Positions 23,397-32,408 of a stretch of 64,000 bases of DNA are shown piece after piece; position 1 is the stretch's first letter; every line of letters begins with the position of its first letter. The position numbers and the translations under genes are program-made. Location: assembly GCA_016180815.1 (NCBI GenBank), contig JACPAN010000017.1:1-64000 (forward strand), in the 5' to 3' direction. The notes below the pieces were generated by a model. The model was not told where the DNA came from and made no database searches. It saw nothing but the letters and a program-made list of their open reading frames with translations. Source of the DNA: Elusimicrobiota bacterium (lineage in GTDB: Bacteria > Elusimicrobiota > Elusimicrobia > JACQPE01).

Positions 23397-24212
23397 TCAA
23401 TTGATGGCTTCAAGAAAATCTGAAAAATCCCGCTCCTCGAATTCGAAAGCGATCATTTCCTCGCGTCCGCTGGCCGGGCCGTGATAATCGGAGCCGCAGG
23501 TGGCGTGCAAGCCGTATTTTCTGGCCGCGGCCAAATAATCCCGGGTTTGAGCAGGACTGTGATTCGGGTAATAAACCTCGATGCCGCCCAAACCCATGCC
23601 CACCAAAGCGGCCAAACGTTCGTCGTTAATTTTAGCCACGCCCGGATGGGCCAGCACGGCCACGCCGCCGGCTTGGGCAATGGCGCCGATCGCTTCCTTG
23701 GGTTCCGGGCCCAAAGGCGGCGCGTAACCGGGTTTACCCTTTAATAAAAAACGATGGAAGGCTTCTTCTCTCGTTTCAACCACGCCTTTTTTCCTAAGCG
23801 CATCCGCGATATTGGGCCGGCCGATGCTTTCTTTGGCATGGGCGTCGACGTCCTCCATCGTGATCGCAACGCCCAAAGCAGCCAAGCGATCCACGATCGC
23901 CCCCGCGCGCTTGCGCCGGGACTCGCGAAATAATTCAAGCTTCTCCTGAAACGCCGCGTTGTTTAAGAGCGAACGGCCGAAACCCAAAATATGCAACGTT
24001 TCTCCCACGGCATTGGTGTTGATTTCAACGCCCGGAAAAATACGCATGCCCTTCAAGGCAGCCGTCTCAAGGCCGATATGCGCGCGCATGGAGTCATGGT
24101 CCGTAATCGCAAAAAAATCAACGCCTTCTTGGCTCAGTTTAGCGATGAGATCGGCGGGCGGCAATGTGCCGTCCGAGAAATGCGTGTGCAGGTGAAAATC
24201 AAATCGCGGCAT
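23397..24212 (-). CDS. PHP-domain phosphoesterase (TrpH/RNase AM-like)
   Basis: The 271-residue protein has the PHP metal-binding motifs: FDFHLHTHFSDGT (H7, H9), AITDHDS, FPGVEINT, VLAHPG and CGSDYHG near the C-terminus. Layout and length match the YciV/TrpH group, which includes 5'-3' exonucleases and 3',5'-bisphosphonucleotide phosphatases. The precise substrate is not decided by the sequence. Its ATG follows the subtilase stop by three bases, indicating coupling. The gene after it has its own promoter. Confidence 0.88.
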   Translation of the reverse strand: MPRFDFHLHTHFSDGTLPPADLIAKLSQEGVDFFAITDHDSMRAHIGLETAALKGMRIFPGVEINTNAVGETLHILGFGRSLLNNAAFQEKLELFRESRRKRAGAIVDRLAALGVAITMEDVDAHAKESIGRPNIADALRKKGVVETREEAFHRFLLKGKPGYAPPLGPEPKEAIGAIAQAGGVAVLAHPGVAKINDERLAALVGMGLGGIEVYYPNHSPAQTRDYLAAARKYGLHATCGSDYHGPASGREEMIAFEFEERDFSDFLEAIN

Positions 24213-24215
24213 TGA

Positions 24216-25865
24216 TTACTCGCCGGCGTCCACGATCACACGGCCGCGCGCGCTGCCCTTGTCCGTTTTAACCTCAAAAATATACACGCCGCTGGCCACG
24301 AGGAAACCGTTTTCATTCTTGCCGTCCCAAGAGGCGCTCTCAAGCTCGCGTATGAGGCTTCCGCTGACATCATAAACCTGAACTTTGATATTGGGGCCGA
24401 CGACGTCGTCGGGAACGGAGAACGTCGCCCTTCGGTTGTCGCCGGCTTTAAAAGGGTTGGGCAAAGCGATAGCCTGAGTGGTTGCGTCAAAACCCGACAG
24501 CGTGCCGTAACGGGCGAGGCGCATGCTTTTTAAAAGATTCAAACGGCCATGCCCGAATTGATCGTCGCGCCCCGCAGACCCCAAATCATCCGCCCCGCCG
24601 GTTAAAATGTTGAACACCTGAGTGGTCGTGGCCGCCGGCAAAACGGAAAAAATCAAGGCCGCGGCGCCGGCGACAATCGGGGCCGAGAACGACGTTCCGT
24701 CGTCGCCGTTATTGCCGAAACCGCCGTTTCTATTAGCGCCTAAAATATCCACTCCGGGAGCGACCAAGTCCACACCGGAACCGATGCTGGAAAAAGACGC
24801 CAGGCTGTCGGTTCTATTGGTGGCGCCCACGCCGAAAACCCCGGCATAGTCCGAAGGGATCACGGCCACGGAATTGCCGCAATTGCCCTTGGCCGCAATC
24901 ACCGGCACATTATTGGCCAAGGCCCGGGCCATGGCATCTTCCTCCAAATTATTGGGCGGGCAAGGAGCGCCGCAAGCATCCGAACCGGGGCAACCTAATG
25001 ACAAATTAATCACCGTGCGGCCCGTGTAGGAACGATGCGCCGTGGATACCCAAACCGCGTAATCGATGGCCGCGATAATATCCGCAGTCGACGCTGAATT
25101 GCAACCGAACGCGGAAAAAATCTTCAGCGGCAAAATTTTGGCTCCCCAAGAAACGCCGGCTGCGCCCGTGCCGTTATCCGTGGCTGCTCCGGCGGCGGAC
25201 GCCACTAAGGTTCCATGGCCCAGGCAATCCGCCGGGTTGTTGTCGTTGTCCGCGAAATCCCAGCCCCAAAAATCATCCGTGCGCCCGTTGCCGTCTTGAT
25301 CCCCGCCGCCGGGCACATCCACGGGATTGATCCAAATTTTTCCCGAGGCCGAGGATAAATCCACATGGTCGATGGCCACGCCGGTATCGATAATCGCGAT
25401 GGTCGTGGGCGTCGAATTGCCGATATCGAATTCCCACCCCGCAAAAGCGCGGATCATGTCCAAATGGTACTGGCTGGCGACCAACGGATCATTGGGCACG
25501 CGGCCCAAAAGATAGCGGTAATCGTTGGTGGCATAAGACAAAACAGCGGGGTCCGAACCAAATAAGGCCGCGGCCTGGGCCGCCGGTCCGGAGACGGCCA
25601 AGCGTTTGCGAGTTTGATCGGCCTGGGCCGCAGCATAGGGCAGAACGGTTTCGACAGGTTTTTGACCCGCCACCCGCCAAAGCTCCAACCCGCTGGTGCC
25701 CACCGATTTGACCTTGACGATGGTCGCTCCCGACCCGGGCACGGTCCATGTGCTTGAGGCCGGAGGGTTCGCCCACTTGATTAAAATTTCATCCGGGACA
25801 TGCGCCGCCGACAATAAAAAAGGCGAAGCCAGCATCCACATAAACGAATGAAAAATTCTTCTCAT
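24216..25865 (-). CDS. Secreted subtilisin-like serine protease with C-terminal FlgD/T9SS-like domain
   Basis: A 549-residue S8 protease with N-terminal signal peptide (FMWMLASPFLLSAAH) and a propeptide-like region to about residue 130. The catalytic triad is D160 in IAIIDTGV, H217 in CLGHGTLVA and S392 in DGTSFSAP, with N328 in AAKGNCG as the oxyanion residue. Two Cys-rich patches (CPGSDACGAPCPP) suggest disulfides. The last 80 or so residues form an Ig-like domain (VYDVSGSLIRELE, NGFLVASGVYIFEV) of the FlgD/Por-secretion type, often used as an outer-membrane sorting or anchoring module. Its start overlaps the rng stop by four bases (ATGA), placing it in the rng operon. The substrate is unknown. 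Confidence 0.93.
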   Translation of the reverse strand: MRRIFHSFMWMLASPFLLSAAHVPDEILIKWANPPASSTWTVPGSGATIVKVKSVGTSGLELWRVAGQKPVETVLPYAAAQADQTRKRLAVSGPAAQAAALFGSDPAVLSYATNDYRYLLGRVPNDPLVASQYHLDMIRAFAGWEFDIGNSTPTTIAIIDTGVAIDHVDLSSASGKIWINPVDVPGGGDQDGNGRTDDFWGWDFADNDNNPADCLGHGTLVASAAGAATDNGTGAAGVSWGAKILPLKIFSAFGCNSASTADIIAAIDYAVWVSTAHRSYTGRTVINLSLGCPGSDACGAPCPPNNLEEDAMARALANNVPVIAAKGNCGNSVAVIPSDYAGVFGVGATNRTDSLASFSSIGSGVDLVAPGVDILGANRNGGFGNNGDDGTSFSAPIVAGAAALIFSVLPAATTTQVFNILTGGADDLGSAGRDDQFGHGRLNLLKSMRLARYGTLSGFDATTQAIALPNPFKAGDNRRATFSVPDDVVGPNIKVQVYDVSGSLIRELESASWDGKNENGFLVASGVYIFEVKTDKGSARGRVIVDAGE

Positions 25866-27304
25866 TCCAGAACAATCTTATATTCTTCCCAAGGAAGATT
25901 CATGTCCTCTTGGATGGCGATGCGACTGGCCTTGCCGTTTAGAGCGCCTTCAAAACGCTGCTGATTTTCCTTTAAGTACCGAGCCATGGGCGGCGGCACA
26001 TTAATGCGCACGGCATTGACCGCACGCCCTTCAAGCAGATTGCCCAGCTCCCGGCCGACTTTGAGCAACAGCGTCTCCTTGGAAAGCACGCGCCCGGAAC
26101 CTTGACAGGTTTCGCAGGCATCGGTCAAAAAAACCACATTCGATTCCCTCTTGCGCTCGCGGGTCATTTCCACCAGGCCCAATTTTGTGATGGGGTGAAT
26201 TTTGACCTTGGCGCGGTCGTTTTTCAACGCCTGACGAAAGGCTTCCAGCACCTTGCGTCGATTGACCTCCCGGCGCATGTCGATGAAATCAATAACGATG
26301 ATGCCGCCGATATTCCTGAGCCTCAATTGGCGCGCCACTTCCTGAGCCGCTTCGATATTGGTCTGAGTCACGGTTTCTTCCTGGGTCGTGGCCCCGACGA
26401 AACGGGCGGTATTGACGTCGATCATGGTGATGGATTCGGCCTCTTGAACTACGATCACGCCGCCTGATTTAAGCGGTATATGCGTTCTGAGCATTTTCAC
26501 CAATTCGGTTTCGATGCCGAACGCGCCGAAGATGGGTGGGCGCTTATTGTAAAGCATCAGGCGATTTTTTAAATGCGGCGCCACCTCTTCCACAAACGCT
26601 TCCAAATCTCGATACACCTGAGGCGAATCCACCAAATAAACCGCGACGTCCTCGCTGAGAATGTCGCGCGCCACCTGATGAGCCAAATCAAGCTCTTTAT
26701 AAAGAAGGCGCGGTCCGTCGGCATGCTCGAATTTTTTGTGAATCGTGTCCCACAGCTTCATCAAATATTTTGCTTCGCGCTTGATTTCTTCGCTGGAAAC
26801 GCCCTCCGCTTCAGTGCGCACGATCGCTCCGATATGCGCGGGCAAAGCCGACGTCACGGCCTCGGCCAGACGCTCATGCTCCCCCGGATCCTCCAGATGC
26901 TTGGAGACATGCACCTGGCGCTGATAGGGCGTCAGCACCAGGTAGCGTCCGGGGATATTCACGTTCATGGTGATTTTCATGCCCTTGGTGCCGATGGTAT
27001 CCTTGATCACCTGAACCATGACTTTTTGATCCTTTTTCAAAATATGATCGATCGGTTTGCCCCGATCCTGAATCAGCACATCGGTGATATAAAGATAAGC
27101 GTTCTTTTCGTAACCGATATTGACGAACGCCGCGTCCATGCCCGGAAGCACATTGGCCACCCGTCCGCAATAAATATTGCCGACCAAAAACTGGCTGGAG
27201 GCGCTTTTTCGCTCCCAAAAAAATTCGGCCAAACGGCCGTCCTCGATCAACGCGATGCGCGTTTCCTCGGCTGACGAATTAGCGACGATTTCAACTTTTG
27301 ACAT
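25862..27304 (-). CDS. rng: Ribonuclease G
   Basis: The 480-residue endoribonuclease of the RNase E/G family processes rRNA and mRNA 5' ends. An S1 domain lies at about 38-120 (VGNIYCGRVANVLPGMDAAF). Catalytic acidic residues are D296 in TMIDVNTA and D339 in VIDFIDM. The zinc-link C397/C400 in CETCQGSGR supports dimer formation. It lacks the long C-terminal scaffold of RNase E, so the rng name fits. GAGGTGA precedes the ATG. Its neighbour upstream is the TIGR03960/DUF2344-like gene, a conserved pairing in many bacteria. Confidence 0.95.
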   Translation of the reverse strand: MSKVEIVANSSAEETRIALIEDGRLAEFFWERKSASSQFLVGNIYCGRVANVLPGMDAAFVNIGYEKNAYLYITDVLIQDRGKPIDHILKKDQKVMVQVIKDTIGTKGMKITMNVNIPGRYLVLTPYQRQVHVSKHLEDPGEHERLAEAVTSALPAHIGAIVRTEAEGVSSEEIKREAKYLMKLWDTIHKKFEHADGPRLLYKELDLAHQVARDILSEDVAVYLVDSPQVYRDLEAFVEEVAPHLKNRLMLYNKRPPIFGAFGIETELVKMLRTHIPLKSGGVIVVQEAESITMIDVNTARFVGATTQEETVTQTNIEAAQEVARQLRLRNIGGIIVIDFIDMRREVNRRKVLEAFRQALKNDRAKVKIHPITKLGLVEMTRERKRESNVVFLTDACETCQGSGRVLSKETLLLKVGRELGNLLEGRAVNAVRINVPPPMARYLKENQQRFEGALNGKASRIAIQEDMNLPWEEYKIVLE

Positions 27305-27342
27305 GACTCACCTCGCAAAATCAGGGTCTCTGCCGTGGACCC

Positions 27343-28644
27343 CTATAAATAACGCAAACGGCCGGATCCAAGCTCAAGGGCCAAGGCCGTGCGGCTGATT
27401 TTTAATTCCGTTTGGATCGTTCTAGGTTCAAGACCCAGAGCGATCTCTAAAATCTTTTCCGGCTTAAGATTCTTCTTGGGGCCGAAACGCAGGGAAAGCT
27501 TGACGCCCAACGAGGAATTCGGGCCGCCGGATTTGAGGCTAACCCCGCCAACGACGTCGGCCGCATTGATCAAATCCACTTTTTTCCCCGGTTTTTCTTT
27601 GCGCACCACCACCGGCTCGGCCCCGGCTGAAGACAGCCGCTGAAACCAAACCAGCAGGCGTTCCCAATCCAACGACGATTGGCCAGCCTCTTCAACCCAA
27701 TATTCCGCCCAATTAGCGCTTTCCTCGAGAGAAGGAAAATGCGCGGGGATGCGCTGAACCTTTCCCAGACCGTAGCCCGGAGGCAGCGCGGCTCCCAAAT
27801 TCTTCGCCATCTCATCCATCGTCAGGGGTTCCTCCAAGAGCATGTCGAAAAATTCCGTTTGAGATTCCCACCCAACGCTGACCGCGGGGCCGAAACTCAT
27901 TTTGGCCCTTGGTTTTTTCCCCTCGCCCAAGGCCACGGGCAAGCCGGCTAAAAAAACCGCGCTTTTCAACAACTGAATCTGCTCCAAATGGGACACGAAC
28001 CGCGACCAGCCCGCGCGGCTGCATTGCGCGCGATAAGCGGTCGGCCGCGCGAATCGAGGGCGAACGGACGCCCGGTGCGCCCGGTATTGAGGAGATTCCG
28101 CGCTTCGGTAAGCCAGCAACAGCGGCATTTTCCTCTCAACGGCGGGTGAATCAACGGCGCCTTGTTTGAACATCGCCACAATGCGCTTAACCGACTCCTC
28201 TTCCAAGGGACCGGGGGGGACGAGGACGAGAGGAAGACCACGCTCGTGGGCCGCGCGACCGGCCGCTTCTTGAAGCGCCGTGGACCCCTCCGGAGCGGCC
28301 ACGATAAAACCGTCGAACGCCTCCAGCGGCTGTTTGTGCTCCAAGGAAAACCACGGATTTGGCTCTCCCCATTGAGCCAACTGTTCCCGATAATCCGCCT
28401 CGGGGATGGTAAACCGGTTGACTAAAATTCCGGCTTGAGCTAAGCGCGCATAAAGAACCGCCAGGCGCTCGTCCTGCATGGCGCGCTCATAGGAGGCGCA
28501 CCAGATTAACGCCGCGCGTCCGCCCGGGCCCTGAGGCCATGGTTTAGCGGCGATGGAACCGATCTCGCAGCCCGCATAGCGCGACGGCCGCATCGAACAC
28601 GCCGCGGCTTTTTCAAGAATCCCCTCTCGGTGCTGGGTGATCAT
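27343..28644 (-). CDS. TIGR03960/DUF2344-like protein lacking the radical-SAM core
   Basis: From ATG 28644 (GAAGGG upstream) the product has 433 residues. Residues 1 to about 165 resemble the N-terminal B12-binding-like part of the TIGR03960 radical-SAM family (SMRPSRYAGCEIGSI, PWFSLEHKQPLEAFDGFIV). From about 203 on is a DUF2344/TIGR03936 domain (SRAGWSRFVSHLEQIQLLKS, MSFGPAVSVGWESQTE). The radical-SAM core normally between them, with its CxxxCxxC cluster motif, is absent: the joining 35-40 residues hold no such motif. It sits between rodA and rng, the place where the full-length system is usually found. The function is unknown; one idea is an RNA-related partner of RNase G. Confidence 0.72.
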   Translation of the reverse strand: MITQHREGILEKAAACSMRPSRYAGCEIGSIAAKPWPQGPGGRAALIWCASYERAMQDERLAVLYARLAQAGILVNRFTIPEADYREQLAQWGEPNPWFSLEHKQPLEAFDGFIVAAPEGSTALQEAAGRAAHERGLPLVLVPPGPLEEESVKRIVAMFKQGAVDSPAVERKMPLLLAYRSAESPQYRAHRASVRPRFARPTAYRAQCSRAGWSRFVSHLEQIQLLKSAVFLAGLPVALGEGKKPRAKMSFGPAVSVGWESQTEFFDMLLEEPLTMDEMAKNLGAALPPGYGLGKVQRIPAHFPSLEESANWAEYWVEEAGQSSLDWERLLVWFQRLSSAGAEPVVVRKEKPGKKVDLINAADVVGGVSLKSGGPNSSLGVKLSLRFGPKKNLKPEKILEIALGLEPRTIQTELKISRTALALELGSGRLRYL

Positions 28645-28654
28645 AAAAGTCCCT

Positions 28655-30073
28655 TCATCGCTGGCCTCGATAAACGAAAAACCCGCGGGACACGGCCAGC
28701 AGCAATCCCATTTCCAGGGCATTGACCACCAAACGTGAACCGCCGTAAGAAAGAAACGGCAAACCGATGCCTAAAATAGGAAACAGCCCCGACACATAGG
28801 CGATATTGATGCTCACCTCGCCGAACCAGATACTTAAAAGCCCAAGGGCCACCAGCTTCCCCCATTCCTCGCGCGCCAATTCCGTAAAACGGGTCAACCG
28901 CCAAAATAGAAGGCCGAACAACACCAAGGCTCCGGTGGTGCCGATAAAACCCATGGTTTCCCCCAATGAAGCGAAGGCAAAATCAGTGTGGCGCTCCGGC
29001 AAAAAACCGAGCGAGGCCTGAGAGCCCGACAGCAGCCCTTTGCCCAGGAATCCGCCCGAACCCAATGCGATTTTTGACTGGGTAATGTTGTAGCCGGAGC
29101 CCAAAGGATCGGCGCGCGGGAACAAAAAACTGATCAAACGGTTCTTCTGGTAGCCTTTGAGCGTTTTCCAGCCGCTGTAACCGGCGCCGGCCGAAGCCCC
29201 CAACGCCAAGGCCACAACAAACGGCCAAACCCAGGAAGCCCTGGGGGACACGACGAATAGTCCCTGCAACAATTTAAAAACGGCGATGGCTGCCGCCAAC
29301 ATGGCCAGCGCCCAGATCAGCCATTTGCCGGCCGTGGCCCCCGGCCCGAAGCCCAAACCCATCAAGAATGAAGACACTTGGCCAAGCTCGCCGATGGAAA
29401 GTCCGGCCGTGATATGGCCCAACAAAAAAACAAAGGCGCCGAACCCGGACAAACCCAATAACGCGATCCAGCCCCCGGCCAATAGATCCAAACTCCAGGC
29501 GTACGCCGCCAAAATAAAAACAAAACTCAACGCGCTGGAAACATCGTTTTGAGCGAGCACCAAAATCATGGGCAGCGCGCAGGCGGCGACGAGCTTAAGC
29601 CGGTCCGCAATGGTGATCAGCGGATCCCGTTCGCGAAAACGAACCGCCAGATAAGACGCGTAGAGAATGGTCGTAAATTTGGCCAATTCGCTGGGTTGAA
29701 ATTGAACAGGACCCATCACGAACCAGGATTTGGACCCATGAATAACGCGTCCGAACAACAGCACCGTCGAAAGCAGCGCCAGGCTCGCGACATACAACAC
29801 CGGGCAAGCCTCGGCAATCAGGGCCGTGGGCAGGATGATCATGATCAAACCAACGGATAATCCGATGGTCAAGGCGGCCAGGTGGCGGGCCCAAAATAGA
29901 TCAAAATTAGGAGAACCCCGCAACGCAGCATAAACAACCAGGGTGCCCAGGCCAACCAAGAGAAGCGCCGCAGCCAACAGCATGGTGTCGAGGCCGAAGA
30001 GGCGATAAAACAACGGCGCCCGGGCCTCATCAGTGCGTCCGACTAAAATAGGGCTGATAAATTCTCTTCCCAT
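28655..30073 (-). CDS. rodA: SEDS peptidoglycan glycosyltransferase RodA
   Basis: A 472-residue polytopic membrane protein of the SEDS family that polymerises lipid II during lateral wall growth with PBP2. Diagnostic motifs are GSKSWFVMGPVQFQPSELAK, AQNDVSSALSF (its Asp corresponds to the catalytic Asp), FLPERHTDFAFASLGE and LPFLSYGGS. It is roughly 90 residues longer than typical RodA, because the middle helical region (about 215-300) is expanded. It starts 2 bases after the mrdA stop. Confidence 0.94.
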   Translation of the reverse strand: MGREFISPILVGRTDEARAPLFYRLFGLDTMLLAAALLLVGLGTLVVYAALRGSPNFDLFWARHLAALTIGLSVGLIMIILPTALIAEACPVLYVASLALLSTVLLFGRVIHGSKSWFVMGPVQFQPSELAKFTTILYASYLAVRFRERDPLITIADRLKLVAACALPMILVLAQNDVSSALSFVFILAAYAWSLDLLAGGWIALLGLSGFGAFVFLLGHITAGLSIGELGQVSSFLMGLGFGPGATAGKWLIWALAMLAAAIAVFKLLQGLFVVSPRASWVWPFVVALALGASAGAGYSGWKTLKGYQKNRLISFLFPRADPLGSGYNITQSKIALGSGGFLGKGLLSGSQASLGFLPERHTDFAFASLGETMGFIGTTGALVLFGLLFWRLTRFTELAREEWGKLVALGLLSIWFGEVSINIAYVSGLFPILGIGLPFLSYGGSRLVVNALEMGLLLAVSRGFFVYRGQR

Positions 30074-30075
30074 GG

Positions 30076-31908
30076 CTATAAAGGCGCGGAGGCTCCGGTC
30101 TCCGTTTTTGCGAAATCAGGCTCAATGCGAATGAATTCTTCAAGCACCCGGCGGGCCACCGGAACGGCCGCGGTCGAGCCTTGCCCCCCGTGTTCGATGA
30201 TTACGCCCAAGGCTAAGCGCGGGGTCCCCTGATCGTCTTTTAAATAACAGGCGAATAGGGCATGATCTTTCCCCAACGGGTTCTGCGATGTTCCGGTTTT
30301 GCCGAAAATGGCCCTGTTGGGGATATTAGCTCCACGCCCGGTCCCGCCGTCGACCACGGCTCGAAGTCCGGCTTCAACTAATTCCCAAGTCTTGGCGGAT
30401 AAGCCGCCGACTTGAATCGGGGTTTTCTGCGCGGTCAAACCCAAGGCGCCGCTGGAGACATCGCCCACGACTTCGACGATATAGGGCTGCGGCAGGCGCC
30501 CGCGCGTCGCCACCAATGAAAACAAAGCCGCCAACTGCAAGGGCGTGACCAACACCTCGCCCTGGCCGATGGACAGATTAAGAGTGTCCCCTGGATACCA
30601 AGACGATCGCTTTTTCTCCTCTTTCCATGCGGGCGTAGGGATAAACCCCTGCTTGGACCATTCCGGAAATTCGCGCACGAACATGCTCCGTCCCAAAGAA
30701 AATTTCATCGCCCAGGCACTGATGGATTCGCCGCCGGCAAAGAGGCCGGCGTTATAAAAATAAACGTCGCAGGAATGTTTCAATCCTTCGACTAAATCGC
30801 AAGATCCGTGCCCCTCTTCTTTCCAACAACGGAAAACCCGCCCGGGTAAAGCAAATTTACCCGTGCAATTGTACCGGCGTCCGGGATCGATGCCTTTTTC
30901 GAGAGCCGCGACGGACGTCACCACCTTGAACGTGCTGCCCGCAGGATAAAGCCCGGTCAATGCTCTGGGGAATTCGGCCCGGCCGGCTTCATCTTCGCCG
31001 GAATCAAGCCGGATGTAAGCGTTGGGATCGAATCCGGGCGTGGACACCAACACCAAAACACGCCCGGTCAACGGGTCCAACCCAACGACGGATCCCGCGC
31101 CCGAAGGCGAATCGCGCAAGGCCGCATAAGCCGTCATGAGCAAACGATGATCCACGGTTAAGGCCATGTCCTGGCCGGGATAAGCGTCCTCGATCAACCG
31201 AAGCCCCCCGCTTCCGGAATGGCCTTCGCGCAGGGTGTCTACCCCTCGATTGATGGGGCGACCGCGCACATCCACCTCGATGAGAACGGCCCCGTCCGTG
31301 CCCTTCAAATATTCTTCAAAATTTTTTTCAAGACCGTAGCCGCCCAACCACGAATCAAAACGGTAGCCCAGGTCTTTGAGCCGCTCGTATTGAGCGCGTG
31401 ATTTAATGCGCGTCAAATAGCCCAGCACATGAGAGAACGCTTCCCCCAACGGGTAATACCGGAGGGATTCCGAAGCCAGAAAAAATTCCGGGAACGCCTC
31501 TTGACGCTCCATGAACCGAAACGCGGCCTCCGGCGCGATTTGCCTGGCCACGAGCTGAGTGCGTCCGCCGGAACGCGCCAGAGCGATCTCCTTGTCCAAA
31601 TCCTGTTTCTTAAGGTTGAGGATGGCGCTGACCGCTTCTACGCGCTTGTCGGGTTCCTCCAGCAGCAAACGCGGATTAAAATATAAATTGAACACCCCGA
31701 CATTGGACGCCAGAGGATACCCCGTGCGATCGAGGATCGCGCCGCGCGGCGCCTGGCGGTAAAAAATTTGAAAACGGTTGCGCTCGGCGAGGATGCTGTA
31801 TTTCTCCCCGGAAACGATTTGAAGCAAAAACAGCCTCAAGGCAAAAACGCCCACAAAAATCAAAATGAGAAATCTCATCCACGCAACTTTTTCGGCCAAG
31901 GGGTTCAT
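30076..31908 (-). CDS. mrdA: Penicillin-binding protein 2 (peptidoglycan transpeptidase)
   Basis: The 610-residue class B PBP has one N-terminal membrane helix (about 9-31) and a dimerisation domain (RQAPRGAILDRTG). The transpeptidase domain carries active S325-T-F-K328, S379-C-D381 as the SxN box and KTGT near residue 547. It crosslinks peptidoglycan for rod elongation, partnered by RodA. It overlaps mreD by four bases (ATGA) and is followed by rodA after two bases. Confidence 0.96.
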   Translation of the reverse strand: MNPLAEKVAWMRFLILIFVGVFALRLFLLQIVSGEKYSILAERNRFQIFYRQAPRGAILDRTGYPLASNVGVFNLYFNPRLLLEEPDKRVEAVSAILNLKKQDLDKEIALARSGGRTQLVARQIAPEAAFRFMERQEAFPEFFLASESLRYYPLGEAFSHVLGYLTRIKSRAQYERLKDLGYRFDSWLGGYGLEKNFEEYLKGTDGAVLIEVDVRGRPINRGVDTLREGHSGSGGLRLIEDAYPGQDMALTVDHRLLMTAYAALRDSPSGAGSVVGLDPLTGRVLVLVSTPGFDPNAYIRLDSGEDEAGRAEFPRALTGLYPAGSTFKVVTSVAALEKGIDPGRRYNCTGKFALPGRVFRCWKEEGHGSCDLVEGLKHSCDVYFYNAGLFAGGESISAWAMKFSLGRSMFVREFPEWSKQGFIPTPAWKEEKKRSSWYPGDTLNLSIGQGEVLVTPLQLAALFSLVATRGRLPQPYIVEVVGDVSSGALGLTAQKTPIQVGGLSAKTWELVEAGLRAVVDGGTGRGANIPNRAIFGKTGTSQNPLGKDHALFACYLKDDQGTPRLALGVIIEHGGQGSTAAVPVARRVLEEFIRIEPDFAKTETGASAPL

Positions 31909-32408
31909 TCAAAAGCCTGCCTGGGTTTTAAAAGATAAACAAGCAACGCCAGCAATAACGGCGACCAGAGCACTTGCAGACAAGCCGTCATCGCATGCGT
32001 CCAGCGCAATCCGAAATCCAGAGTGGGCAGGTTCATGCCGTAACCCCACGATAGAAACGCGCCCAGGCCCAAACCAAACATCAGCCCGACGACGGTAATC
32101 AACACGCCCAAGGCCGGGCTCGCGGCGTCGGCGCGGCCATAAAAAAATTTACCGCAAAGCCATCCTGTCCAACAATAAGTCAACGGCGTCAAACCCACGG
32201 CGTGACCGGCACCGGCGAAATAGAGCTCTTCCAAAAATCCCGCGGCCAAACCAAAAACCAAACCCGTGCCTGGGCCCTGCAATAAACCTACGAAGGCTGT
32301 CACCTGAAGCATGAGGTAGGGGCAAAAATAAGCGACCAAGCGCCCGCCGGCCGAATTGTAAAAAGCTTCAACAACGACCAAAATCAGCAGCAACAGAACC
32401 AGCCTCAT
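31905..32408 (-). CDS. mreD: Rod shape-determining protein MreD
   Basis: A 167-residue hydrophobic protein with four or five membrane helices, the size and topology of MreD, an inner-membrane member of the elongasome. Sequence conservation in this family is low; the call rests mainly on position between mreC and mrdA, with ATGA overlaps at both ends. Confidence 0.85.
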   Translation of the reverse strand: MRLVLLLLILVVVEAFYNSAGGRLVAYFCPYLMLQVTAFVGLLQGPGTGLVFGLAAGFLEELYFAGAGHAVGLTPLTYCWTGWLCGKFFYGRADAASPALGVLITVVGLMFGLGLGAFLSWGYGMNLPTLDFGLRWTHAMTACLQVLWSPLLLALLVYLLKPRQAFE

